A stretch of DNA of 64,000 nucleotides from Candidatus Kapaibacterium sp. (GTDB lineage: Bacteria; Bacteroidota; Ignavibacteria; Kapaibacteriales; UBA2268), in NCBI GenBank assembly GCA_023957315.1, contig JAMLHE010000001.1:310001-374000 (forward strand), given 5' to 3'. Shown here piece by piece: positions 27,680 to 36,095 of the stretch. A program made the translations under genes and the position numbers. The notes beneath the pieces are model-generated. The model searched no databases and was not told where the DNA came from. It worked only from the letters and a program-made list of their open reading frames with translations. Within the stretch, counting starts at the first letter, position 1. Each line of letters begins with the position of its first letter.

Positions 27680-29137
27680 CTACTTGGCAAGTGCATGTCG
27701 CAAAGACAAGTATCCAACTGTGCCAAATCCAAATAAGAAGAGAAGTTGGAACGGAATAGCTGCAATTTCGAGATATGCTGCCGAAATAATTATACCTGCA
27801 ACATAATAGAGCGCCAAAAGCAATTCGACGATTACAGTGCCACTAATTTTGCGTTGGAAGTACGATTTGGCAGTGCCTGATTTCTGCATCCCGACGATGC
27901 CTTCCTTTGGTGTACGTGCGAATGCAGATTTTTTGCCGATGAGAGCCTCGATTACTGCTTTGGAGTTATTTACCGCAAATCCCATACTTCCGGCAAGAAA
28001 GACCGGAAACAGCAATAAACGATTCCTCCAATCCAAATGCAAAGCTTTTTGGGCATAAGTATAAAACAAAAATGTTGACACCGATGCAAGAACAAAAATT
28101 GACATCATAGAATAATATTCGTCAAATCCGCCAATTGTGTTTTTGATTACAACCAGTGGAATATTGAGCAATGCTACGACAATAATGAATGGAAATACAA
28201 TATTTGATGTTAGATGAACAAAGCACTCAAACTTCACTTTCAGCGAAAGATTAGATTTGAAAACTTTGGGTAACATCTTGATTGCAGTTTCGACCGCACC
28301 CTTCGTCCAACGAAATTGCTGTGTCTTGAGAGCATTGATGTCTGCAGGTAATTCAGCAGGCGAAGTAACATCATTTAGGAAACGGAATTTCCAACCCTTA
28401 ATCTGAGCACGGTAGCTCAAGTCAAGGTCTTCTGTGAGTGTATCAGCTTGCCAATTACCGGCATCGAAAATATAATCGCGTCGCCAAACGCCGGCTGTAC
28501 CGTTGAAATTGATGAAGAATCCGGCTTTATTCCGCACTTGTTGTTCAATCACGAAGTGACCGTCCAAAGCGAGTGCTTGAGCCTTCGTCAAGAAGGAATA
28601 CTCCGCGTTAAGATGTTCCCATCTTGTTTGGACCATGCCAATTTCGGGATTATTGAAATGTGGAATTGTTTTGAGCAGAAAGTCACTATTAGGGACAAAG
28701 TCTGCATCAAAAATTGCTACAAATTCCCCTTTCGCAAATTCGAGCCCGTATTTAAGTGCACCTGCCTTGAATCCATTGCGACTTTTTCTGTTGACATATA
28801 CAATATCGTATCCTTTAGCGGCATACTGATTGACCAAATCTTGTGCGATTTCGGTTGTATTGTCTGTCGAATCATCGAGAACTTGGATTTCAAGTCTGTC
28901 TTTTGGGTATTCTATCTCACAAATCGATTTAATAAGCCTTGCTACAACGTATTTCTCGTTGAAAATAGGCAATTGGATTGTGACAAGAGGGAATGTTTCA
29001 GGCATTTTCTCGTTCGGATGATTTGCAGCGTGTGTTTTGCGGTAGTAATAGAGCAAAATCACGCCATGAATACCGAACATAAATAAAATGCTTAGAGAAA
29101 CGAAGTAAATAATGAGTATAATATTTTCCATATACAA
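27680..29137 (-). CDS. Processive family 2 glycosyltransferase (cellulose-synthase-like)
   Basis: 485 residues. An N-terminal span (about 5-30) precedes a GT-A catalytic domain with LPIFNE (56-61), LDDSTD (87-92), the metal-binding DAD (144-146), TED (235-237) and QQFRW (273-277, the QxxRW motif of processive enzymes). Four or so further spans follow (about 305-330, 340-365, 375-395, 430-475). No PilZ domain is present. The closest general class is the CESA-like family 2 enzymes that polymerise and export glycans or glucosylate lipids. The product is unknown; no export partner gene lies nearby. Confidence 0.88.
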   Translation of the reverse strand: MYMENIILIIYFVSLSILFMFGIHGVILLYYYRKTHAANHPNEKMPETFPLVTIQLPIFNEKYVVARLIKSICEIEYPKDRLEIQVLDDSTDNTTEIAQDLVNQYAAKGYDIVYVNRKSRNGFKAGALKYGLEFAKGEFVAIFDADFVPNSDFLLKTIPHFNNPEIGMVQTRWEHLNAEYSFLTKAQALALDGHFVIEQQVRNKAGFFINFNGTAGVWRRDYIFDAGNWQADTLTEDLDLSYRAQIKGWKFRFLNDVTSPAELPADINALKTQQFRWTKGAVETAIKMLPKVFKSNLSLKVKFECFVHLTSNIVFPFIIVVALLNIPLVVIKNTIGGFDEYYSMMSIFVLASVSTFLFYTYAQKALHLDWRNRLLLFPVFLAGSMGFAVNNSKAVIEALIGKKSAFARTPKEGIVGMQKSGTAKSYFQRKISGTVIVELLLALYYVAGIIISAAYLEIAAIPFQLLFLFGFGTVGYLSLRHALAK

Positions 29138-29184
29138 TGACTATTGCCAATAATTATTTTTACAACACAAAAATATGAAAAAAA

Positions 29185-29685
29185 TCACCAACCCGATACA
29201 ACTGCCAACAATATATCATCTGCAACTTGAGTTAGCGCGGTGGTAATAGCTTGTGTACGCCCTGTTATAGCGTCAGATACAGGATATATGTCATAAGTCA
29301 TAAAATTTTTCTTGAAAATCACGCTTTTCTTGACATTATCATAATATTCGACATCGCAATGAACTTCCACTTTACGTTCTGTTTCTAATTCACCCGGGCT
29401 AACAGTAACAGGATTTTCGCGAATTGCTGTGATTATAACAGTCAAGCGAGCATCACCACCAAAATCCACTTGAGAAAATGAATTGTCAGTACGAAAAACA
29501 TTAATCAAATTATCAGTCAACAAATTTCGATATTCAGGATTTCCAAAGCCACTATTGTCGTTTACAGCCGCTATATAAAGAGTCTTGAGATGCGACGGAA
29601 TCGAGCCACCTGTAAACGAATAGCAGGCTTGTAAAAAGCATACAACAGTTAAAAGTATCGCTATTTGTATCAAATGAATCTTCAT
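29185..29685 (-). CDS. lptE: LptE-like LPS-assembly lipoprotein
   Basis: 166 residues with a lipoprotein signal (LLTVVCFLQAC, modified Cys near residue 21) followed by YSFTGGSIPSHLKTLYI, the characteristic opening of Bacteroidota LptE proteins, then a small alpha/beta domain ending in a helix with TTALTQVADDILLAVVSGW. LptE plugs the LptD barrel that inserts LPS into the outer leaflet. lptB is in the window too (39927) but not linked. It is 36 bases downstream of the MBL hydrolase gene, same strand. Confidence 0.8.
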   Translation of the reverse strand: MKIHLIQIAILLTVVCFLQACYSFTGGSIPSHLKTLYIAAVNDNSGFGNPEYRNLLTDNLINVFRTDNSFSQVDFGGDARLTVIITAIRENPVTVSPGELETERKVEVHCDVEYYDNVKKSVIFKKNFMTYDIYPVSDAITGRTQAITTALTQVADDILLAVVSGW

Positions 29686-29721
29686 AGAATCAACGCTTGA
29701 TTAATGATTTCTGTCATAAGA

Positions 29722-30351
29722 CTAATTCAAAAAGGGATTGCGACGGCGCTCCCATCCAATCGTAGTAGCCGGACCATGTCCGCTGTAAATTTTGAAATTG
29801 TCAGGCAAGCTCATCAATACAGTTTTGATTGAATTCAAAAGAGTGTCCATCGAACCACCCGGCAAGTCAACTCTGCCGATACCTTCGTTGAAGATGGTAT
29901 CTCCGGCGAAAATGATTTTGTGGTTGTGTTCAATCAAACATATGCCTCCTTCTGTATGACCCGGAGTATGCACAACTTTGAACGATAAGTTGCCAATTTT
30001 GATTTCGTCATCGTGAGTGATAAGTTTGTAGTCCTCGACCGATTCAATATTGAAAGGCAGAGGAATTATAGTATGATTCATTGGCTCAGTCAATCTATAT
30101 TCGTCTTGTTGGTGAACGTAAACTTTTGCTCGTGTTAGTCGCTGTAGCTTTGCTAAATCTGCAACGTGGTCCCAATGAGTATGAGTTAAAATTATAGCTT
30201 CTACTTTGATTTTATTTTCCGTGATTAGAGAGTCAAAATATGTAGTGCTTTCAAGGGGCGCATCAATGATTGCTCCTTTTTTGGATTTTTTATCTATAAC
30301 CAAGTAACCTATCGTGGCTACCGGTCCCGCTTCAATCGGTATAACCTGCAT
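29722..30351 (-). CDS. MBL-fold metallohydrolase (glyoxalase II-like)
   Basis: 209 residues with the full metal-binding set of the metallo-beta-lactamase fold: HTHWDH (His57, His59, Asp61, His62), HTPGHTEGG (about 130), GDTIF (Asp near 152) and the last His in YSGHGPATTIGWER. The size is that of short glyoxalase II-like hydrolases (YcbL type), which hydrolyse thioesters such as S-lactoylglutathione or other thiol esters. Physiological substrate is not known; the C-terminal glutathione-binding domain of classic GloB is absent. Confidence 0.9.
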   Translation of the reverse strand: MQVIPIEAGPVATIGYLVIDKKSKKGAIIDAPLESTTYFDSLITENKIKVEAIILTHTHWDHVADLAKLQRLTRAKVYVHQQDEYRLTEPMNHTIIPLPFNIESVEDYKLITHDDEIKIGNLSFKVVHTPGHTEGGICLIEHNHKIIFAGDTIFNEGIGRVDLPGGSMDTLLNSIKTVLMSLPDNFKIYSGHGPATTIGWERRRNPFLN

Positions 30352-30506
30352 GTTTTCCAGAAATATTCCAATACAAAAGACAAATATACGGCAAAATATT
30401 TGATTTACCTATAAAAACGACTAAATTTAAAGAACTTACAAATCGTAGAAAATATCAAAATAGATACATCGTTTTAAGACCTTATTGATAATTCTTCAGG
30501 AAAAAC

Positions 30507-31679
30507 ATGAACTCAGTAATCTTATCAGCAACAAGAACTCCAATTGGAGCCTTCATGGGCTCACTTTCACAACTTACTTCACCACAATTGGGAGCTATCG
30601 TTATCAAGGAAGCAGTCAACAGAGCAGGAATTAGTCCTCAAGACGTTGACGAAGTAATAATGGGTAATGTACTTGCTGCAGGAGTGGGACAAGCTCCGGC
30701 TCGACAAGCATCCATTTATGCAGGTCTGCCCGAATCAGTCGAATGTATGACAATCAACAAAGTCTGCGGAAGCGGATTGAAAGCTGTGATGCTTGCTGAC
30801 CAAGCTATCAAATGCGGCGACGCTAAGGTTGTAGTTGCCGGAGGGCAAGAGTCAATGTCGAACGCACCATATTTACTTCAAAATGCCCGTACAGGCTATC
30901 GCATGGGAAACGGAGAATTAATAGATTCGATGGTCCATGATGGCTTGTGGGATGTTTACAACAAATTCCACATGGGAATAGCCGGAGAATTATGCTCGAC
31001 TGAATGTGATATCACTCGCGAATCGCAAGATGAATTCGCTATCCAAAGTTACAAACGTGCTTTAGATGCCCAAAAAACAGGCAGATTTGCAAATGAAATC
31101 GTAAACGTTGTAATTCCAAATAAAAAGGGCGATATTACTGTTTCGGAGGACGAAGAACCGTCAAAAGTCAGGTTTGAAAAAGTGCCGGAACTCAAAGCAG
31201 TTTTCAAAAAAGATGGTGCAATTACAGCCGCGAATGCTTCTTCGATTGATGACGGGGCTGCTGCGTTGGTAGTTACTTCGGATGTTTGGGCAGAATCTAA
31301 GGGGCTGAAGCCATTGGCAAAAGTCATTGCTCATTGCTCACATGCTCAAAAGCCGGAATGGTTCACAACCGCTCCAACTGCCGTAATCAAGAAAATATTA
31401 GACAAAACGGGTTTGACTGTGGATGATATTGACTTGTTCGAAATTAACGAGGCATTTTCATGCGTACCGATGCACTCTATTCGCGAACTTGGCATTCCAC
31501 ACGAAAAAGTAAACGTCAATGGCGGAGCAGTTGCATTAGGACACCCAATTGGTGCATCCGGTGCAAGAATTCTCACTACTTTGATTTATGCTTTGAAGGA
31601 AAAAGGTTTGAAACGTGGCTTGGCTTCATTGTGTATTGGTGGTGGAGAGGCAAACGCTTTGATAATAGAAATAGTCTGA
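30507..31679 (+). CDS. Acetyl-CoA C-acetyltransferase (thiolase)
   Basis: 390 residues, full length for biosynthetic-type thiolases. The acylated Cys87 sits in NKVCGSGLKAV, the His in GGAVALGHPIGASGARIL and the second Cys in SLCIGGGEANAL; NEAFSC is also intact. The enzyme condenses or cleaves acetoacetyl-CoA/acetyl-CoA. It is the only gene of its transcript in view, transcribed away from the MBL hydrolase, with a long hairpin beyond its stop. Role in beta-oxidation or in acetoacetyl-CoA synthesis cannot be separated. Confidence 0.94.
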   Translation: MNSVILSATRTPIGAFMGSLSQLTSPQLGAIVIKEAVNRAGISPQDVDEVIMGNVLAAGVGQAPARQASIYAGLPESVECMTINKVCGSGLKAVMLADQAIKCGDAKVVVAGGQESMSNAPYLLQNARTGYRMGNGELIDSMVHDGLWDVYNKFHMGIAGELCSTECDITRESQDEFAIQSYKRALDAQKTGRFANEIVNVVIPNKKGDITVSEDEEPSKVRFEKVPELKAVFKKDGAITAANASSIDDGAAALVVTSDVWAESKGLKPLAKVIAHCSHAQKPEWFTTAPTAVIKKILDKTGLTVDDIDLFEINEAFSCVPMHSIRELGIPHEKVNVNGGAVALGHPIGASGARILTTLIYALKEKGLKRGLASLCIGGGEANALIIEIV

Positions 31680-31702
31680 TTGTAAATTTGATAAAATAAA
31701 AC

Positions 31703-31804
31703 AGCGGGAGTTGTTTTTAACGCCATACCGAATTTTTTTCGATTCAGGGAGTGCTAATGAAGAGATAAAGAAATTCAACATGGCAAACGTTAAAAGCTCC
31801 CGCT
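31703..31804. repeat. Long-armed inverted repeat between thiolase and TonB receptor
   Basis: AGCGGGAGTTGTTTTTAACG (31703-31722) and CGTTAAAAGCTCCCGCT (31788-31804) pair over 16-17 bases with one small bulge, enclosing about 65 bases without clear inner structure. It lies between convergent genes, so it may end both transcripts; no strong T run directly follows on the plus strand. Confidence 0.55.
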
Positions 31805-31900
31805 TAATTTTATATATTTTATTTCAATTTACATTTTTGTTTCTTATACTATAGACACATGAAAAGCTAAAAAGTTACAAATTATTTTTATTTATTTTAA

Positions 31901-34239
31901 TCAAATTCCTGCCTTTAGATTTAGAGCGAAATATCGGGGTCTGGTAGGTCCATAGATATACCCTGCGTCACTATTCATGCCTCTGTCAAAGTCATTTTGG
32001 AATGAATTCAGAAGATTGCCAACCGTTAAACCAAGTTCCAAATTAGGCTGAGAAAGGATTTGATATGATACCTTTAAATTTACGTCCACAAAAGTCGAAG
32101 TTTCTACCAATTTGTCATCTACATTTTCAAAACCATCAAGCCCTATTCCACCTGCATAATGCGGTACGAGCATTGGTCCTGTTACAACTCCCGAAGCTGA
32201 AAAATTCAAATTTGATGTGATTTCAGTTGAAATTGTAAAGAATCCGTACAAATTAGGAGTCCGAAGCATTCGGTCTGTGCTTGATTCACCTCTTTCAACT
32301 CCTTCCGACCATTCGATAGCTTCAGAATATTTTGAAGTTTGGTATGTAAATCCGGTAGAAAAATTCAAAAAGTCCCAAGGTTCCAACATAAATTCCGCAG
32401 TCATGCCTCTTACAGTGGCATTTTCCGCATTGACTCGTACCAAAAGCATGTCACCATTTTCGTTTGTACCTGTATTTTCCAATACAAAAGCATTGTTTAA
32501 ATTTGTCGAGAAGAATTCCAATGAGTAAGATGAGCGAACGCTGCCGGAACTTATATTGTGGTCTAAAGATGCACCATAGGAAATCGAGCGTTCCGACTTA
32601 AGGTCAGGGCTGTTTGATATTACCATTCCGCCGCCATTCACTTGTGTAAGGTGCAAATCTTCATCGAAAACTTGTGGTGCTCTGAATCCTGTTGAAAAAT
32701 TCGTACGAAGCGACATATTCGATGATAACTTCATCAGCACATTAAATCTCGGGCTAAGAATGATATCCTCGATAAAATTGCTTTTGTCAAATCGTACACC
32801 GCTCAAAATACTGAACATATCAGAAAGCATCCAATCATTTTGCAAATACAATCCAAAATCATCCGATTTTTGGATGATTGCCCTATTATACGCAGGCGAT
32901 ACATCCTTCAAATCATCATGCTTATATTCAAATCCGGTCGTAAAAACATGTTCTCCGGCAAATTGGCTGATAGCTTTGGTGTATTGCAAGCCAAAAATCA
33001 TACTGTAATTATCGGTAATTCCATAAGCATTTTCGTCGCCTCCACTGCCGTAATAACTGTCTCTATGAGTATTTTGGTATGAAAAATACGATGAGATTTT
33101 ATCCGAACTATTAATATATCTTTCAGCGGTCAAACCGGCAGCGTTAATATTATGCGAGACCATTTCGGTAACATCGGTCTGATGCGGCTTTAGATGAAAT
33201 TTATTACCACCGCGGCGACTGTCATTGATATTATGATATTCCAAACCAATACGGGTAAACATGTCAGGTTTGTAGTTGATTTTGCCGCCGAAAACAGTCA
33301 AATCAATCGAGGGTATTTCGCTAAATCCGTCATTATTGGCATCCCAAGCATCTCTTGAACGATTCATGGCATGAACATTAACGCCCACTTTTTCATTATT
33401 ATTGAGCAATTGACCCGATATTTTGAAAGTTCTGTCGGAACCTCCGAATGCTTCATCACTACGATTGCCGGGCAAAACTGCTTGGCTCATTTCAACATTT
33501 ACGCCATCGGTATCCGGGTCTTTTGTAATTATATTGACCACACCCGCAATGGCATTTCCTCCGTATAATGTAGAAGCTCCACCGCGAATAATTTCAACAC
33601 GCGAAATCATATTTTGGGGAATTTGCTCTAAACCATAGACGCCATTCAGAGCGGAAAAAATTGGCTTACTGTCAATTAGGATTTGCGAATATCTGCCGTC
33701 AAGCCCGTTGATTCGCACTTGGTTGAAACCACAATTTTGGCAATTGTTTTCGATTCGTAGTCCCGGGCGGAATGCTAAACCTTCGTTTAGAGTAATTGCG
33801 GAAACAGAGGAAAAAATTCTGTCGTCAAGTACGGAAACTTTGACGGGCACATCTTCATAGATTTTTTCGGAACGAGTTGCCGTTACGATAATGTCGGATG
33901 TATTGATTGATGATTCTTCGAGCACGATACTGCCGATTTCAAAAGTTTTTTCGGAAGTTTGGATGTTTACTTCAAATTCTGACTTCTATAACCAATTGCG
34001 GAAATCAAGAATTTGACATTTCCTGATTGAACTCTTTTAACATTAAAATTGCCATCTACATTAGCGACAGACCCAAGTACAGTATTTGGGATACGGATTG
34101 TTGCTCCGGGAATTCCTTTGCCGTTTTTCTCGGTAACTTGCCCGAGCACAGAGACTTCCGTAGAACTAATTAAATTGTTTGTGCTGCCTAACATTATAAG
34201 CAAGCATAAAAATACGATATATTTTTGATACTTTTTCAT
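31901..34239 (-). pseudogene. TonB-dependent receptor, split by one frameshift
   Basis: Two frames together make a complete receptor. The first (from ATG at 34239) has a signal sequence (MKKYQKYIVFLCLLIMLGST) and a CarboxypepD-regulatory-like domain (VLGQVTEKNGKGIPGATIRI ... SAIGYRSQNL), then stops at 33967. The second, open from 33985, continues as the TonB-box/plug (DIIVTATRSEKIYEDVPVKV, IRGGASTLYGGNAIAGVVNI) and a barrel ending in a C-terminal aromatic strand (PRYFALNLKAGI). Adding one base between 33967 and 33985, for example to the TTT run at 33974-33976, joins them into about 779 residues. This is either a real mutation, a phase-variable site or a base-calling error. The neighbouring His-rich protein hints at metal or metallophore uptake. 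Confidence 0.82.
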
Positions 34240-34297
34240 AGTATTAACTTTATAATAATATTTAAAAATGATTAGAACAAATGAGAAAGGGGTTTTT

Positions 34298-34663
34298 TTA
34301 GAGTGCAGGAGGAGCGCGTAATTGAGGAGACAGCATATCAACTGATGTGACATGTGGTATAAAATCTATGATTTGTAGCTCTATTATGGATTCATTCAGA
34401 TTATGGAGTATGACTACTGCTAGTACGATGCAGAATCGTATATGAGTATTGCTCTCGAGATTGACGAATTGTAATTGCGTATGTGTGTGTTTGCTTTGGC
34501 TCGAATCGCTGTCTTCATCATGCTCATAGGGATGATAATGATAAATCAATACACCTTCTTCAGTACGATGATAATGTCCGTTTAACGTGAAATTATAGGT
34601 CGTAAAGACAATTGCAATCAGCAAAATCAATGCTGCAGTTCTATATAAAGTGCTGTTAATCAC
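34298..34663 (-). CDS. Small His-rich membrane protein beside the TonB receptor
   Basis: 121 residues: one N-terminal span (about 8-26), a periplasmic segment with many His and acidic residues (GHYHRTEEGVLIYHYHPYEH, then SKHTHTQ), a second hydrophobic stretch (about 77-88) and a C-terminal LRAPPAL. I recall small proteins of this plan next to TonB receptors for metals in Bacteroidota, but cannot name the family. The His clusters suggest zinc, copper or a similar ion. It is 58 bases upstream of the receptor start and so probably in the same operon. Confidence 0.6.
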   Translation of the reverse strand: MINSTLYRTAALILLIAIVFTTYNFTLNGHYHRTEEGVLIYHYHPYEHDEDSDSSQSKHTHTQLQFVNLESNTHIRFCIVLAVVILHNLNESIIELQIIDFIPHVTSVDMLSPQLRAPPAL

Positions 34664-34725
34664 TTAATCAATTCCAAATAATACTTTTTATGTATTTGTT
34701 ATAACTACAAGTGCAAAATAATCAC

Positions 34726-34764
34726 AAAAAAAATAGGATGCAAATATTATTTAATATTGCATCC
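34726..34764 (-). terminator. Rho-independent terminator of the porin gene
   Basis: GGATGCAAATATT and AATATTGCATCC (34736-34764) form a long stem; on the minus strand it runs into TATTTTTTTTGTG. It lies 30 bases past the stop at 34795. Confidence 0.8.
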
Positions 34765-34794
34765 CAATTTAATTGTTTAGTCGTGGCTAATATT

Positions 34795-36051
34795 TTACAG
34801 TCTCGCTGTGAACCTCAAATAGGTAACTAAGGCAGGGTCGCTGTGTCCGGGTCCAAGTGCAGATTCGAACATGTCAATCATCAAATCATCCGGCAAGAAT
34901 ACTCCGTTGCCGAATTCCACAAAAATTTTCTTGTCCAAATTATATCTAATTGTCAAATCTATTTCAGTGCCATAATTCAATGCTTCCTTGTTTGAGATGA
35001 ATTGGTGTCCGTAAAGAGTCATATTCCAATCTTGGGCAAATTTCCATGCAAAACCCGCGTAGTAATCATCAACTCCGAGCGGATAATTTGAGCTCGCTGT
35101 CGTGAAATAATCCATCAGCCCAAAGAAACGATGCTTCGCTGCAGGATAATTATTGAATGTATTGACTTCAGCTGAATTGGGCGCTGTTCCCGAATGTTTA
35201 TCATTGGCTATAGTAAAAGTGAAATCGGAGATTTTGTAATCGAGTTTAACGCTTGTGAGGTATGCGGCGATGTTGCGACCTTGGTTTTTGCCACCTTGGT
35301 AAGCGAGTTCGACCGTGACGCCGAGCGGTTTGGCAGATTTGAGGAATGAAAGCGTACCGGTAAAGCGTTCCAACATTTTCACACCCTGCGCATTTTTTAC
35401 ATTATTAAGTTCCATATAACCCAGAGCCTGAATTTTCATGTCCTCGGATAGTTTCTTTTCGCCAAATAATCCCGCCATATCATAATCATTATATTCAGTG
35501 AGTTTGAAGATGCTCGCAGAGGGAAAGGCATTTCCGTTTTGTGATTTTGTTTCCGATGTATGCTTAGCATAAAATGCTTCGAGCATCAGGTCATTATTAT
35601 CATACTTCAACTTGAAACCGTCAAATGCTCGCTCGACATAATTCCATGGGCTTACACTAATAAATCTGCCTGTGCCGTAATCCGACTGATACCTGCCGAC
35701 TTTGAAAGATAGCGGTTGATTTAGGATATTCTTAAATTCGAGATAGCCTTGAATCATGAAAATATGGGAATTGTTTGTGGTAATTGCCCCTTCTTGCCCG
35801 AAAACACGAGAATTTTGGAATTGGACATTAAAATCGAGATAATCGCCAACACTTTTTTCAACTCCGAGCCGCAGTTTCATAGATGTGTAAATTGGCATAT
35901 AAGTTTTGTTGGAAAAATCACGACCGTCAAGGTACGGAATGGTTTGCACGTAGCCGTTCAGTTTCCACCCGTCAGTCAATTCGTTTGAATTTGCACGAGG
36001 CAATATCGTAAGCAATACAATCGCCAGAGATAATATAATTCTTGTCATCAA
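34795..36051 (-). CDS. Outer-membrane beta-barrel porin (alginate-export-like)
   Basis: 418 residues with a signal peptide (about 1-22, MTRIILSLAIVLLTILPRAN). The rest alternates amphipathic strands with aromatic belts (DYLDFNVQFQNSRVFGQEG, PLSFKVGRYQSDYGTGRFIS, WNYVERAFDGFKLKYDNNDL) and ends in TYLRFTARL, as expected for the final barrel strand. The plan matches alginate-export/OprD-like channels; no sugar-use genes lie beside it, so the substrate is open. Met1 and Met2 are both possible starts. Confidence 0.75.
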   Translation of the reverse strand: MMTRIILSLAIVLLTILPRANSNELTDGWKLNGYVQTIPYLDGRDFSNKTYMPIYTSMKLRLGVEKSVGDYLDFNVQFQNSRVFGQEGAITTNNSHIFMIQGYLEFKNILNQPLSFKVGRYQSDYGTGRFISVSPWNYVERAFDGFKLKYDNNDLMLEAFYAKHTSETKSQNGNAFPSASIFKLTEYNDYDMAGLFGEKKLSEDMKIQALGYMELNNVKNAQGVKMLERFTGTLSFLKSAKPLGVTVELAYQGGKNQGRNIAAYLTSVKLDYKISDFTFTIANDKHSGTAPNSAEVNTFNNYPAAKHRFFGLMDYFTTASSNYPLGVDDYYAGFAWKFAQDWNMTLYGHQFISNKEALNYGTEIDLTIRYNLDKKIFVEFGNGVFLPDDLMIDMFESALGPGHSDPALVTYLRFTARL

Positions 36052-36095
36052 AACCCCCTTTTAAGTAATTTAATACATGTTAATATGTTAATGTA

